From positions 868,001 through 932,000 of the forward strand of contig NZ_CP064760.1 of assembly GCF_015565955.1 (NCBI RefSeq): DNA of 64,000 bases, in the 5' to 3' direction. Numbering within the stretch: position 1 is the stretch's first letter; the number at the start of each line of letters is the position of its first letter. This document shows positions 1-10,095 of the stretch, in pieces. Source of the stretch: Microbacterium schleiferi. GTDB lineage: Bacteria; Actinomycetota; Actinomycetes; Actinomycetales; Microbacteriaceae. The notes under the pieces are model-generated. The model made no database searches, was not told the origin of the DNA, and saw nothing but the letters and a program-made list of their open reading frames with translations. Both the position numbers and the translations under genes were made by a program.

Positions 1-1221
1 CGCAGCGGCTGCGGCGGGAAGCGCCCCGACAAGGGCTCCCGAGCCGAGGCCCGCGATCATCAGGTTCAGCAGCACCTGCCAGAGCTCCAGATGGAACGGC
101 AGGAACAGCGTGTACCCGATGCCGACCAGAAGGGAGGCACCGATCAGGATGAGCCGAGGGTTGGCTCGACGCGAAAGGACGGCGAAGACGATCGCTCCGA
201 TGATGAGAGAGAGCAGATACACGCCGATGACGTAGGAGCGCTGCGAGGCAGAGAGCCCCAGCCCGTAGCCGAGCGACGAGTCGGTACCCGCGTACGTCGA
301 CAGCGGACCCTGCGCGCCCAGGAGGCTGATTCCCACGAGGAATGCGGTGGTCTGCACGGGCCACATCTCGGGTCGGCGCAGCACACGGATGTCGATCGCG
401 GGGTCGTCCTGGCGAAGTTCGAAGCGGACGAACCAGACGAAGACGGCAAGGCCCGCCGCGAAGAGGGCAACCACCCACCACCACGCGTTCTGGCCGAGGT
501 CGAGCTGCGGGATCATGCGCATGTAGACCAGTGCCCCGGTCACCAGCAGCAACCCCCAGGTCAGCAGCACGAAGCCCCAGGTGTCCAGGCGTCGGCCGGG
601 CGTCGGCTCAGACTCGGGGACACCGAGCCAGATGACGCCGGCGATGAGGGTGACCGCGATCGCGGGAATCATCATCGTGACGGTGAGATCACCGCCGGTG
701 GCTTCGAAGATCGCGCCCGCGGCCAGGGCCCCGGCGATCGCGCCGGCCTGGAGCCCCACGACCAGGAGCCCGGCTGCGCGGCGGGTCGAGGAGACGCCCC
801 GGTTCTGGCGGCGACCGCGCTCGAAGATGAGCGCCACCTCGAGCGGCAGCCACACGACGTAGAACCCCTGCAGCGCCCACGCGATCAGGAACGTCCAGAA
901 GTCACCGGCAAAGACGAGCCACCAGCTGGCGCCGGCCGTGAGGATCGACGAGATCAGCAGGATCCGCTTGTGCCCGTACATGTCGCCGAGCTTCGCGAGG
1001 ATGGGAACGACGATCGCCGAGAGCAGCAGCTGGGCTGCCTCGAACCAGTTGACATCCGAATCGTGGATGCCGAGGTCGATGACGATGTCGCTGAAGAGCG
1101 GAACGTAGTAGCCCTGGATGATGCCGCTGACGAATTCGACGAGGATGAACCAGCCGATCAGCCCTGCAGTGATTCCCAGGCCCGTTCCGCGCAACCGGTC
1201 GAGGGCGGATGCGGCGGGCAT
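1..1221 (-). CDS. MFS transporter, partial (C-terminus beyond window start)
   Basis: Reverse-strand reading from ATG at 1221 gives about 407 residues without a stop up to base 1, so the C-terminus lies outside the window. The protein is very hydrophobic, with at least ten membrane helices. A loop reading LGDMYGHKRILL near residue 79 matches the conserved cytoplasmic loop between helices 2 and 3 of the major facilitator superfamily. The N-terminus MPAASALDRLRGTGLG is short and basic, and more helices follow a mid-protein loop (SEPTPGRRLD), as in 12- or 14-helix DHA-type exporters. Substrate cannot be told from sequence. It is divergent from the downstream phosphoribosyltransferase gene. Confidence 0.85.
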   Translation of the reverse strand, partial: MPAASALDRLRGTGLGITAGLIGWFILVEFVSGIIQGYYVPLFSDIVIDLGIHDSDVNWFEAAQLLLSAIVVPILAKLGDMYGHKRILLISSILTAGASWWLVFAGDFWTFLIAWALQGFYVVWLPLEVALIFERGRRQNRGVSSTRRAAGLLVVGLQAGAIAGALAAGAIFEATGGDLTVTMMIPAIAVTLIAGVIWLGVPESEPTPGRRLDTWGFVLLTWGLLLVTGALVYMRMIPQLDLGQNAWWWVVALFAAGLAVFVWFVRFELRQDDPAIDIRVLRRPEMWPVQTTAFLVGISLLGAQGPLSTYAGTDSSLGYGLGLSASQRSYVIGVYLLSLIIGAIVFAVLSRRANPRLILIGASLLVGIGYTLFLPFHLELWQVLLNLMIAGLGSGALVGALPAAAAA

Positions 1222-1284
1222 GCCCGCGAGAATAGCACCGTGCTCGCGCCTAGTCTGGTGCGGGGGCAACCGAGAGGAGAACCG

Positions 1285-1785
1285 GTGACGACCGAGCGGG
1301 AAACGTTGACGTGGCAAGGCTTCGGAGATGCGACGCGCGACCTGTCCCGGACCATCGTGGCTGACGGGTTCATGCCCGAGGTCGTCGTGGCGATCGCCCG
1401 CGGTGGGCTTCTGCCCGCCGGAGCGATTGCCTATGGCCTCGGTATCAAGAACTGCGGGGCGATCAACGTCGAGTTCTACACCGGCATCGGCACGGTCCTT
1501 CCCGACCCCGAACTGCTCCCGCCTGAGATGGACATGGCCTACCTCGACGGTCGACGCGTTCTGCTCGTGGACGATGTTGCCGACAGCGGCCGCACGCTCG
1601 ATCTCGCGGTGCGCCTGTTGACCGACCGCGGGGCGATCGTTCGCAGTGTCGTCATCTACACGAAGCCGACGACGATCATCCGCCCGGACTGGTCGTGGAA
1701 AGACACCTCCCGCTGGATCGACTTCCCCTGGTCGTGGCAGGGATCGGTGCTCGATGAGGATGCCGCGGTAGCGGAGCGCGCCTGA
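1285..1785 (+). CDS. phosphoribosyltransferase family protein
   Basis: 166 residues from GTG at 1285, which follows a GAGAGGAGAA ribosome site by a few bases. A longer open frame extends upstream but only as antisense of the MFS gene. The PRPP-binding signature LLVDDVADSGRT is at about residues 93-104, and the N-terminal part has VAIARGGLLPAG, typical of type I phosphoribosyltransferases (hypoxanthine/xanthine-like). It probably joins a purine base or similar to PRPP in the cytoplasm, but the exact base is not evident. The stop is only 3 bases before the ung start, so the two genes are likely co-transcribed. Confidence 0.8.
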   Translation: MTTERETLTWQGFGDATRDLSRTIVADGFMPEVVVAIARGGLLPAGAIAYGLGIKNCGAINVEFYTGIGTVLPDPELLPPEMDMAYLDGRRVLLVDDVADSGRTLDLAVRLLTDRGAIVRSVVIYTKPTTIIRPDWSWKDTSRWIDFPWSWQGSVLDEDAAVAERA

Positions 1786-1788
1786 GCC

Positions 1789-2487
1789 ATGGCGATGTCC
1801 CTGCCCGAACTTGCCGACGCGGGTCTGATCGATCCCGGCTGGGCTGATGCGCTCTCGCCTGTCGCTGACCGGATCGCGGGCATCGGTGAGCGCCTTCGGG
1901 GCGAGGTCGCGGCGGGTCGGCGCTACCTCCCGGCGGGTGATCGGGTTCTCCGTGCGTTCGCGCGCCCGCTTGCGGATGTTCGGGTCCTCATCGTCGGCCA
2001 GGATCCGTATCCGACGCCGGGTCACCCGATCGGCCTCTCATTCGCGGTCGATGCGCACGTGCGTCCGTTGCCGCGGAGTCTTGCGAACATCTACCGGGAA
2101 CTCCAGGATGACCTCGGCATTCCGCCGGCTGCGCACGGCGATCTGTCGGCCTGGAGCGATCAGGGTGTCATGCTGCTGAACCGCGTCCTGACGGTCTCGC
2201 CGGGCTCCCCGGGATCGCACCGAGGCTGGGGATGGGAAGCGGTCACCGAGCACGCGATCCGCACCCTTGCAGCCCGAGAGCAGCCGCTTGTCGCCATCCT
2301 CTGGGGCAGGGATGCCGCCAATCTGCGGCCGCTGCTCGGATCGGTGCCGATCATCGAGTCGCCGCATCCGTCGCCCCTTTCGGCGAGTCGAGGTTTCTTC
2401 GGCTCGCGCCCGTTCTCCCGAGCCAATGAGCTCCTCCAGCAGCAGGGTGCGCAGCCGATCGATTGGCGCGTCGAGCGGCCCGCGTAG
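1789..2487 (+). CDS. ung: uracil-DNA glycosylase
   Basis: 232 residues, the usual length of family 1 uracil-DNA glycosylase, which removes uracil from DNA as the first step of base excision repair. The water-activating motif GQDPYP lies at residues 70-75 (catalytic Asp72). The DNA-minor-groove motif HPSPLSA starts at about residue 193 (His193). [15 protein letters not shown] residues sit between them. Start ATG at 1789 lies 3 bases past the preceding stop. The assignment is firm. Confidence 0.96.
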   Translation: MAMSLPELADAGLIDPGWADALSPVADRIAGIGERLRGEVAAGRRYLPAGDRVLRAFARPLADVRVLIVGQDPYPTPGHPIGLSFAVDAHVRPLPRSLANIYRELQDDLGIPPAAHGDLSAWSDQGVMLLNRVLTVSPGSPGSHRGWGWEAVTEHAIRTLAAREQPLVAILWGRDAANLRPLLGSVPIIESPHPSPLSASRGFFGSRPFSRANELLQQQGAQPIDWRVERPA

Positions 2488-2496
2488 GCTGATCTC

Positions 2497-3135
2497 ATGC
2501 TGGAAGAGGAGTACGAGAAGAAGCGGCGGCTTCCCTTCCATCTGCGTCGGCGTCCCGAGCCCGAGGGCCCGTTCACGTACGTCATCCGCCCTGCAGAAGA
2601 GCGGGACATCCCCGACATTCGCGAGATCTACAACTACTACGTGCGCAACTCGGTCGTGACCTTCGACGAGAAGGTGTGGTCGATCGCGCAGTGGCGAGAG
2701 AAGTTCGCCTTCCTCCGCAAGCTCGACCTGCCGTTCCTGGTCGCGCAGTCACCGACCGGTCAGATCCTGGGATATGCCCTCGTGCAACCCTGGGCCGGGA
2801 AGTCCGCCTATCGCTACACCGTGGAGAATTCGATCTACCTCGGCCAGGCTGCCGCGGGCAAGGGACTGGGGCGAGCGCTCCTGGAGGCGCTCATCGATGC
2901 CTGCCGTCAGAAGGGCATCCGCGAGATCGTCGCCGTCATCAGCGACAAGGGAGCCGAGGCATCCGTCGCCCTTCATGAGCGGCTCGGTTTCACCGAGGTG
3001 GGCCGGATGGGTCGGGTCGGTTTCAAGTTCGGCCGCTGGCTCGGAACGATCTACCTGCAGAAGTCGCTCAAGCCGGCGGGGAAGGGCTGGTTCCGTCGCG
3101 GTCCGGGTCTGCGCGAGCCTCCCTCGGGGGAGTGA
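2497..3135 (+). CDS. GNAT N-acetyltransferase, phosphinothricin acetyltransferase-like
   Basis: 212 residues. Residues about 27-190 form a GCN5-type acetyltransferase domain: RPAEERDIPDIREIYNYYV at the start, an acetyl-CoA loop GKGLGRALLEALI, and LHERLGFTEVGRMGRVGFKFG near the end. The overall pattern is that of the Pat/Bar subgroup that acetylates small amines, but the natural substrate is unknown. A basic 25-residue N-terminal extension (EEEYEKKRRLPFHLRRR) is unusual. The 3' end overlaps the convergent ABC ATPase gene by about 68 bases. Confidence 0.85.
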   Translation: MLEEEYEKKRRLPFHLRRRPEPEGPFTYVIRPAEERDIPDIREIYNYYVRNSVVTFDEKVWSIAQWREKFAFLRKLDLPFLVAQSPTGQILGYALVQPWAGKSAYRYTVENSIYLGQAAAGKGLGRALLEALIDACRQKGIREIVAVISDKGAEASVALHERLGFTEVGRMGRVGFKFGRWLGTIYLQKSLKPAGKGWFRRGPGLREPPSGE

Positions 3136-3916
3136 TCGACGGGATCGCCGCGAGGAGTGCACGCGTGTAGTCAGCCCGCGGTGAACGGAGCACCTGCGAG
3201 GTCTCGCCGCGCTCGACGATGCGTCCGTCCTTCATGACGACAACCTGGTCGCACAGGTTCTGCACGACGCCGATGTCGTGGGAGACCATGATGATCGTCA
3301 TCCCCTCCTGGTCTCGAAGCCGCTCGAACAGGGTGAGGATCTGGGCTCGCACCGTGACATCCAGCGCCGAGAGTGGCTCGTCTCCGACCAGCAGACGCGG
3401 GCGGTGCACGATCGCCCGCGCGAGCGCTATTCGCTGACGCTGTCCACCCGAGAACTCGTGCGGGAACCGGTCGGCTGCCGCGGCATCCAGCCCCACCTGG
3501 GTGAGAACCTCGCGCACCCGCGCTCGCCGGTCTCCGGTGATGCCGAGCGCCCACAGCGGCTCGCCGACGATGCGTCCGACGCTCATCCGCGGGTCGAGCG
3601 ACGCGTAGGGATCCTGGAAGATGATGCCCGTTTCGCGGCGCAGCCACCGCAGCGACGTGGCAGAGGCCGACGCGTCGACCTCGCGGCCATCGATGTGAAC
3701 CGATCCCGAGGTCGGTCGGTCCAGGCCCAGAAGGAGCCTGACGAGCGTGGACTTGCCCGACCCGGACTCGCCGATCACACCGAGGGCGTGCCCCTTGTCG
3801 AGCGCGAGATCGACAGCATCCAGCGCCGTCGTGGACACCGGCTTCGTAAACAGCCGCGTCGGCGGGTTGCGGTGGCGGCGGGTGAGGGCGTCGGCGCGGA
3901 CGAAGGCGGACATCAT
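3068..3916 (-). CDS. peptide/nickel-type ABC transporter ATP-binding protein (DppF/OppF-like)
   Basis: 282 residues. Walker [10 protein letters not shown] at 49-57, Q-loop in IIFQDPYASLDPR, ABC signature FSGGQRQRIALARA, Walker B LLVGDEPLSALDV and the switch His in MVSHD. This is the second ATPase of a dipeptide/oligopeptide/nickel (PepT) uptake system. It is the last gene of a five-gene minus-strand operon and overlaps the preceding ATPase gene by ATGA (3913-3916). The Pro-rich C-terminus is antisense to the end of the acetyltransferase gene. Confidence 0.93.
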   Translation of the reverse strand: MMSAFVRADALTRRHRNPPTRLFTKPVSTTALDAVDLALDKGHALGVIGESGSGKSTLVRLLLGLDRPTSGSVHIDGREVDASASATSLRWLRRETGIIFQDPYASLDPRMSVGRIVGEPLWALGITGDRRARVREVLTQVGLDAAAADRFPHEFSGGQRQRIALARAIVHRPRLLVGDEPLSALDVTVRAQILTLFERLRDQEGMTIIMVSHDIGVVQNLCDQVVVMKDGRIVERGETSQVLRSPRADYTRALLAAIPSITPPREARADPDRDGTSPSPPA

Positions 3917-4710
3917 GCGTTCCCACCGGGGTTCTCGCCGCGCCAGAGCGTCGCTGTCGCGTCGCGCAGCAGTCCTTGCGTGACAGCCGCGCGGGGAGCG
4001 CTCAACAGGCCAGGCACATCGCCAGCTTCGACGACGCGTCCGCGCTCGAGCACGACGGCGTGGGTTGCTACCTGCGCGAGAACAGCGAGGTCGTGGGTGA
4101 TGAACAGCAGCGACATGTCCTCGTCGGCCGTGAGCCGGTGCAGGAGACCCAGGATCTCGGCCTGAACCGTGGCATCGAGCGCCGTTGTCGGTTCATCCGC
4201 GATGAGCAGGCGCGGCCGGCACGCCAGTGCCATGGCGATGGCTACCCGCTGCCGCTGGCCTCCGGAAAGCTGGTGCGGGTAGCGGCGGACGATGCCCTCG
4301 GGATCGAGGAGCGCGACGCGGGCGGCTTCGGCAATCGCGCGCGCTCGCAGTTCGGGGCCGCGCACGCGCTCGTGGATCCGGACCGACTCGGCGATCTGTC
4401 GCCCGACGGTCCGGATCGGATTGAGCGCGGTGAGCGGGTCTTGGAACACGATTCCGATCTCGTCGCCGCGCAGCGCAGCGATCGCGCGATCGCTGAGGCC
4501 GAGGATCTCCTGCCCCTGCCACCGGACGCTCCCCGATGCGGAAGCGCCCTCGGGCAGGAGCCCCATGATTGCCAGTGCCGTCAGGGACTTCCCGGACCCG
4601 GACTCGCCGATGAGCCCGACGGTGCCGCCGGCGGGTACCTCGAAAGTGACCCCGTCCACCACGCGGAGTCCGCCGATGTCGATCGTGAGGCCCTGAACCT
4701 CCAGGCTCAT
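3913..4710 (-). CDS. peptide/nickel-type ABC transporter ATP-binding protein (DppD/OppD-like)
   Basis: 265 residues from ATG at 4710. The open frame runs much further upstream, but that part is out-of-frame permease sequence. Walker A GESGSGKS at 35-42, Q-loop [12 protein letters not shown], signature [14 protein letters not shown], Walker [13 protein letters not shown], switch LFITHD. It pairs with the downstream ATPase on the two permeases. The start overlaps the permease stop by ATGA (4707-4710), so translation is coupled. Confidence 0.92.
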   Translation of the reverse strand: MSLEVQGLTIDIGGLRVVDGVTFEVPAGGTVGLIGESGSGKSLTALAIMGLLPEGASASGSVRWQGQEILGLSDRAIAALRGDEIGIVFQDPLTALNPIRTVGRQIAESVRIHERVRGPELRARAIAEAARVALLDPEGIVRRYPHQLSGGQRQRVAIAMALACRPRLLIADEPTTALDATVQAEILGLLHRLTADEDMSLLFITHDLAVLAQVATHAVVLERGRVVEAGDVPGLLSAPRAAVTQGLLRDATATLWRGENPGGNA

Positions 4711-5653
4711 GAGACCACCTCCGGCATATGCGTGCGGGATGCTCGGGCGGCGCCGGACCTGGATGCGAGAGTGGGGTCGGAAGCCTCTCGGATGCCGTCG
4801 CCGAGCAGATTCAGTCCGAGCACCGTCACTGTGATCGCAAGCCCTGGCCAGAGCACGGCGAGCGGGTACACCGTGAGGTATGTCTGAAGATCTTGGAGTA
4901 GGACACCCCACGAGGGTTCGGTGACGGGAGCGCCGAACCCGAGGTAGGACAGCCCGGCTTCGGCGAGCACCGCGACGGCCATGGCCCACGACAGTTGCAC
5001 GATGAACACGGGTGCAACGTTCGGGAGCAGATGACGCCAGAGGTTCTGCGTCGGCGTCAGGCCCGCCGCGGTTCCGGCGATCACGAAGTCGCTGTGCATG
5101 ACGCGGCGCAGCTCGGGCCGAGTGACGCGCGCGATGTTCACGCCGAAGCCGAGGCCGACAGACCAGATCACGACCCAGAGCGAGCCGCCCCAGACCGCGG
5201 AGATCATCATCGCTACCAGCAGCACAGGAAACGCGATGAGGATGTCGATAACGACCGCAACCGATTCGCGCACCCATCGCGTTGTGAGGGCTCCGAGCGA
5301 TGCGAGCGCAACTCCGATGATCGTTGCGATCACGGCCGACCCGAGCGCAACCCACACCGTGGTACCGGCTCCCGCCATCACGAGGCTCAGGATGTCGCGT
5401 CCCGCACCGTCCGTGCCCAGGAGGTGCGGCCAGCTCGGGGAAGCCACCTGTTCTGCACGTCGACCTGTTGCGGGTCGAACGGCGTCCAGATCCGGGCGCA
5501 GAGCGCGACCAGGACCAGGGCGAGGACGACGCAGATTCCGAAGCGCCCCGTGGGGACCGCCCACACGCGGCGCAGCCATCGGGCTCGCGGCCGCGCCGGC
5601 CGACGGTCACGCGGTGCGCCCGAGGCCGTGATGGCCGAGTCTGCCGGCGTCAT
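4707..5653 (-). pseudogene. ABC transporter permease (DppC/OppC-like), frameshifted
   Basis: The N-terminal part reads from ATG at 5653 (MTPADSAITASG, first membrane helix FGICVVLALVLVALCARI, then FDPQQVDVQNRWLP). The rest reads in another frame (PSWPHLLGTDGAGRDILSL onward), with the inner-membrane permease signature region around AAGLTPTQNLWRHLLPNV. Joining them needs one extra C in the run at 5437-5440 (GGGG on the plus strand), which gives LPPSWPHLLGTDGAGRD, a normal DppC sequence of 315 residues. Both ends have ATGA overlaps with neighbours, as in an intact operon. A sequencing error is more likely than decay. Confidence 0.85.
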
Positions 5654-6599
5654 ACGCTCTCCCGCTGCCGAGGGTCGAGGACCCGGTGGAGGAGGTCGAC
5701 GAAGAAGCCGACGATGAGCACAAAGGCGGTGAGAGCGAGCAGCTCACCCTGGACCTTCGGGAGGTCTCGTGCGCTGACGTCGGCCACGAGCATCCGACCG
5801 ATGCCCGGGAGGGAGAAGAGCTGCTCGATGATGACGGCGCCGACGATAATGCCGGCCACCTGCAGCCCGAGCACGGTGATGACCGAGAGGCCGACGTTCG
5901 GCAGCCCGTGACGGATGAGTGCTGTGGTGCGGGTCAGGCCCTTGGCCGCTGCGGTGCGGACGTAGTCCTGACCGACGGCTTGGAGCGTCGCACTGCGCAC
6001 GAAGCGCAACAGCATCGCCCCCTCGACGACGCCGATCGTGATGGCCGGCAGGATCAGCGATCGCACCGCTGCGGCGGGATCGGCCCATCCGGCCCGGGGA
6101 AGCCTTGCGCGGGGAGCCAGCCGAGCCACACCGCGAAGATCACAACGAGGATCATCCCCGCCCACACCACCGGAACGGCGGCCAGTGTCTGGGCGCTCAC
6201 GCTCATGATCGTGCCACGGCGGTGCCCGCGCCAGATCGCGGAGGCAACGCCCAGCGGCACGCTGAAAGCGATGGCGATACTCAGCGACAGGATGCCGAGG
6301 GGCACCGTGACCTGCGCTTTCTGGACCAGTTCATCCGCGACCGGCGTGCCGGTCAGCAGCGACGTGCCGAGGTCTCCGCGGAGCACACCGCCCATCCAGT
6401 CGAGGTATTGCACGAGCAGCGGCTGGTTCAGCCCCAGCTGCTCGCGGATGCCTTCGACCTGCGCGGGAGTGCCGTTGGTTCCCGCGATCAGCTGAGCGAC
6501 ATCCCCGGGAAGGACTCGAAGCGTCAGGAAGATGATCGCGCTTGCCACCGCGAGGCCGACCACCAGCAGCCCGAGCCTCGTGACGACGTACCGGGTCAT
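5650..6599 (-). pseudogene. ABC transporter permease (DppB/OppB-like), frameshifted
   Basis: ATG at 6599 starts a typical DppB protein (first helix LGLLVVGLAVASAIIFLTL, then RVLPGDVAQLIAG and REQLGLNQPLLVQYLDWM). The frame breaks near VWLGWLPAQGFPG and continues in another frame as GWADPAAAVRSLILPAITIGV to the end at 5650. The break falls in the G/C-run stretch at 6091-6099, and one added base there restores a 316-residue permease. It forms the channel with the DppC-like permease. This is the second single-base break within 700 bases, which points to a data problem. Confidence 0.85.
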
Positions 6600-6686
6600 G
6601 TGCCGCTCCGGATGAGCGACCCGGGCTGCGCCGCGCGGTCAGGCGACGACGGTCGGCGCATCACGAGGGCCTCGTCAGCGCTCGCC

Positions 6687-8198
6687 TCAGCCCGCGATCT
6701 TGGCGAGGTCGGCGAGGTTGAGTCGTTCGTTGACGTTGATGGAGGGCATCCCGGTGATGCCCGTTCCGACAGCGACGATCGAGGCGCCGTTGTAGAGCCA
6801 ATCCGCTGCAGCGTCTTCGGAGACGATCCGAGCGGCTTGGGCCAGCAGCGCAGCGGCTTCAGCCTCGTCTGTCGCGGCCAGGGACTCCTGGTAGAGCTCC
6901 TGGACTTCGGGGCTGTCGTACGTGAAGTAGTAGTCCGGGTTTGCCCAGTTCTCGAAGTCACGGGCCTCGGTGTGCAACACGAAGCTGAGGTCGTAGTCCT
7001 TGTTGACGTACACGTCGTTGATCCAGGTCGGGAAGTCGACGCTGTTCACTGTGAGGGTGATGCCGACCTCGTTGAGATCCGAGACGAGGATCTGCGGGAT
7101 CGTCGTGGGGTAGAAAGACGGGATCGTCAGCGTGAGGTCGAGGTCCTCCGCTCCGGCCTCGGCGAGCAGTTGCCGTGCGGCATCCTGATCGTACGGGGCG
7201 ACATCCGACAGGTCCTCGTAGCCGGGGTCGAGCTCGGGGATCGGTCCGTACAGTGTCTGGCCGGCGCCGAACGCATCGGTGAAGGCGGAGTGGTCGATCG
7301 CCTGGCGGATCGCTTGGCGCACGCGCTGGTCAGCAAGCGGGCTGCCGGGAGACTGGTTCATCGCCAGCGTTCCCTTGTCGGTCGACTGTCCGAGCACTAC
7401 TTCGAATCCGCCGTCCGCCTGGATCTGTTCGGTGAAGTTCGCATCGAACCCGGTGACGACATCGACTTCGCCGGCAAGCGCCGCGTTGAGGGCCGCCTGC
7501 GTCTCCGGGATGTAGTCGAAGACCACTTCGGCGGCCGCCGCCGGGTCGCCCCAGTATGCGTCGTTGCGGACGAACGTGATCGAGTCGCCCTGTCGCCACG
7601 AGTCGAGCAGGAACGGGCCGGTCCCGTTGGCGGCTGTCGCGTAGTCGACAGTGTCGCCCTCCTTGAGGATCAGCCCGGCGCGCCCGGTGAGGTTCCACAG
7701 CAGGCTCGAATCCGGCTCCGAGAGGGTCAGCGTGATCTCCTGCCCCTCGGCGGTGATCGAGGCGATGTTCGCCAACCGACCCGACTCCGCCCACTCGGGG
7801 GTGTCACGCCTCGTGGTCAGCGACCACACGACATCCTGCGGCGTCAGCTCCTGGCCGTCGCCGAAGGTCACGCCCTCGCGCAGCGTGAAGGTGTAGGTGA
7901 GCCCGTCCGCCGACACGTCGTACTTCTCCGCGAGAACCGGAACGATGTCCTGTTCCGATGTGCGACCGACAAGCCCCTGGTAGACGTTGTCGATGAGGAT
8001 TTGATCGAGGGCAGCGCCCGCCGTCTGCCGGATGTCGAGATTCCCCGGCTCCAGCACGAGACGGATCGCCACCGAGGCATCGGGGTCAGGTGCCCCCGTC
8101 GGCGTCGGTGCGGTGTCACTGCTGCCGGTGCAGGCTGTCAGAACGAGGGCGCTCGCGGCGAGCAAGGCCGACGCGGCCAGAGCGGTGCGGCGGAACAT
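6687..8198 (-). CDS. ABC transporter substrate-binding lipoprotein, peptide/nickel family (SBP family 5)
   Basis: 503 residues. A lipoprotein signal peptide ends in LTAC with Cys23 as the lipidation site, followed by a Ser/Thr/Pro-rich linker. The body is a family 5 extracellular solute-binding protein (IDNVYQGLVGR, YTFTLREGVTFGDGQELTPQDVVWSL, NGTGPFLL). It hands substrate, probably peptides or a related compound, to the permeases encoded downstream. First gene of the five-gene operon, with an 87-base gap to the first permease. AGGACT precedes the ATG at 8198. Confidence 0.92.
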   Translation of the reverse strand: MFRRTALAASALLAASALVLTACTGSSDTAPTPTGAPDPDASVAIRLVLEPGNLDIRQTAGAALDQILIDNVYQGLVGRTSEQDIVPVLAEKYDVSADGLTYTFTLREGVTFGDGQELTPQDVVWSLTTRRDTPEWAESGRLANIASITAEGQEITLTLSEPDSSLLWNLTGRAGLILKEGDTVDYATAANGTGPFLLDSWRQGDSITFVRNDAYWGDPAAAAEVVFDYIPETQAALNAALAGEVDVVTGFDANFTEQIQADGGFEVVLGQSTDKGTLAMNQSPGSPLADQRVRQAIRQAIDHSAFTDAFGAGQTLYGPIPELDPGYEDLSDVAPYDQDAARQLLAEAGAEDLDLTLTIPSFYPTTIPQILVSDLNEVGITLTVNSVDFPTWINDVYVNKDYDLSFVLHTEARDFENWANPDYYFTYDSPEVQELYQESLAATDEAEAAALLAQAARIVSEDAAADWLYNGASIVAVGTGITGMPSINVNERLNLADLAKIAG

Positions 8199-8322
8199 GG
8201 GAGTCCTTTCCGGGGGGCATCCGCGGCGAGGCTGGTGGGCACGCGGAGCACGAAGGGGATCTGCGGTAGATAACTCTAGGGTCCGGTGGCTCTGTTCCCC
8301 TCATCGAGGGGCGAACGTAACG

Positions 8323-9270
8323 TCATCGTTGCCGGGTGTCTCCCAGCTCGGCGATCGTCCCGGCGAGCGACCTCGGCGCCTCCTCGTGCACGTTATGACC
8401 GGTCGGGAGAGCGACGAGAACGGCATCCGGTCGGCGCCCCATGAACTCTGCCGCGTCCTCGGCGGTGACAAAGCCGTGCTCCCCGCGGATGAGCGTGAGC
8501 GGCGCAGCCACGGCGGCGACGTCGTTCCATCCCGTGGTGGAGAGAATCTCGGAGAGGGCGTCCTGCTGCGCATCGACCTGCGCGGCAACCTCGGGCGCCG
8601 CCGCGAGCGCCGCTGCCAGGTGAGCGAAGTGGTGCTTCCATTCCACCCGTCCGTCTTCGCGCACCCGCGAGTTCAGGTACACGCCCCGCTCGGTCTTCTC
8701 GCGGGTTCCGCCCCCGAGACCGAAGGCCATCGCCCGATCGACCATCTCGTCGCGGCTCGCCCAGTCGGTCGGACCTGCAAAAAAAGCCCGGATCTGCGCC
8801 GCTCCCGCGTTCGGATCGATGCCCGGAGTGATGTCGACCATGATCAGCTGCGCGACGAGTTCGGGAGCGGATGCCGCCAATGCGGCGCCGGTCAGTCCGC
8901 CGAGCGAGTGTCCGACGACCAGTTGCGGCCCCGATGCCCACGCCCGGATACCCGTCGCGACATCGGGCGCGAGGTTTGTCGCCGTGTAGGCGGCATCGGT
9001 TCGCCACGACGAGTCGCCGTGCCCGGGCAGATCGATCGCGAGGGCGGGAAGCCCGAGCGCGAGGATCGTCGAGTCCCAGGTGTGTGCGTTCAGTCCTGCG
9101 CCGTGCACGAACGTGACCGCCGGAGGCGCGTCGCCGAACCGCAGCGCGCTCAGGCTGCGTCCGTCCTCGAGGGTCAGCGACATGCGCTCGACCCGAGGGA
9201 GATCCCCGGTCACGCCGACGTCACGGGCATCGGTGGCCAGGAAGCGGAATTCGTCGTCAGAGGTGGTCAT
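8323..9270 (-). CDS. alpha/beta fold hydrolase
   Basis: 315 residues from ATG at 9270. The open frame extends upstream only as antisense of the phosphatase gene. Nucleophile elbow GHSLGG, oxyanion region FVHGAGLNAHTWD, LPGHGDS after it, and a C-terminal PTGHNVHEEAP carrying the catalytic His. The acid is probably in the strand preceding GEHGFV. Substrate unknown. It has its own upstream region, divergent from the phosphatase gene, so it need not belong to the ABC operon that follows on the same strand. Confidence 0.85.
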   Translation of the reverse strand: MTTSDDEFRFLATDARDVGVTGDLPRVERMSLTLEDGRSLSALRFGDAPPAVTFVHGAGLNAHTWDSTILALGLPALAIDLPGHGDSSWRTDAAYTATNLAPDVATGIRAWASGPQLVVGHSLGGLTGAALAASAPELVAQLIMVDITPGIDPNAGAAQIRAFFAGPTDWASRDEMVDRAMAFGLGGGTREKTERGVYLNSRVREDGRVEWKHHFAHLAAALAAAPEVAAQVDAQQDALSEILSTTGWNDVAAVAAPLTLIRGEHGFVTAEDAAEFMGRRPDAVLVALPTGHNVHEEAPRSLAGTIAELGDTRQR

Positions 9271-9381
9271 CGCCGTCCGTCCTCGGTTGCGGGGGATGAC
9301 CCCATTCTGGCCCCCTCGCGTGGGGACGACGACAGCCTGCGCACAGGTGGGAGTCACGCGACGCAGATAGGCTCGAAGAAC

Positions 9382-10095
9382 GTGAGCACTCTCGACATCT
9401 CCGGCGCCATCAACTTCCGGGACACCGGCGGACTTTCTGCTGGTTCGGGGAGGACCCGCACGGGCGTGCTCTACCGGTCGGGCAATCTGGCGCGACTCGA
9501 CGAGGACGGCATCCGTGCATTCTCCGGCCTCGGGATCCGTCGCGTGATCGACCTGCGCGACGACACCGAAGTCGCCGGTGCACCCAGCAGGTTCGACGAC
9601 CGCGCCCTTGTCGTTCAGCGGGTGCCGCTGTTTCTGGGCTCGGTCGCGTCGTTCTTCGTCGAGGATGTTCCACTGACCGAGATGTACCGGCGGTTGGTCG
9701 ACGACTCCGCCGCGCGCGTCGTCGAGGTCGTGCGCGGCGTCATCGCCGACCAGCCGGTCCTGGTGCATTGCACCGTCGGAAAAGACCGCACCGGCGTCAC
9801 CGTGGCCATCACCCTCGCCGCCGCGGGCGTGGACCGTGACGCCGTGATCGCCGACTATGCCCGCACGGAAGCACTCTTGCCGGCGTCACGCAATCGCGAT
9901 GTGGTGGCGCGGATCCGTCAGTTCCACCCGGATGCCGCCAACCTCGAGGAACTGGCGACCAAGTCACCCGCCGCGGTGATGGCCAGGATGCTGGAGAGCC
10001 TGGATGCGACCTATGGGTCGCCGCGAGACTACCTGCGGGCTCACGGCATGAGCGATGACGAGCTCGTCTCGCTGGATGCCGCCCTCACGGAGTGA
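9382..10095 (+). CDS. tyrosine-protein phosphatase
   Basis: 237 residues from GTG at 9382. The P-loop HCTVGKDRTG (Cys130, Arg136) is that of the actinobacterial/fungal-type tyrosine phosphatases related to MptpB. INFRDTGG near residue 10 and YRSGNLARL near 31 are also family hallmarks. It likely removes phosphate from phosphotyrosine proteins or phosphoinositides, in the cytoplasm or secreted without a signal peptide. The last 11 bases overlap the convergent downstream gene. Confidence 0.88.
   Translation: MSTLDISGAINFRDTGGLSAGSGRTRTGVLYRSGNLARLDEDGIRAFSGLGIRRVIDLRDDTEVAGAPSRFDDRALVVQRVPLFLGSVASFFVEDVPLTEMYRRLVDDSAARVVEVVRGVIADQPVLVHCTVGKDRTGVTVAITLAAAGVDRDAVIADYARTEALLPASRNRDVVARIRQFHPDAANLEELATKSPAAVMARMLESLDATYGSPRDYLRAHGMSDDELVSLDAALTE

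Noticed and set aside
91..1290. Long plus-strand open frame over the first 1.2 kb, rich in Arg, Asp and Glu
   Set aside because: It is the antisense of the MFS transporter, whose reverse-strand translation shows clear membrane helices and the family loop. Only the part from 1285 is a real gene.
3913..5610. 565-codon minus-strand frame as a permease-ATPase fusion
   Set aside because: The first 300 codons are out-of-frame permease sequence; the ATPase has its own ATG at 4710 with ATGA overlap.
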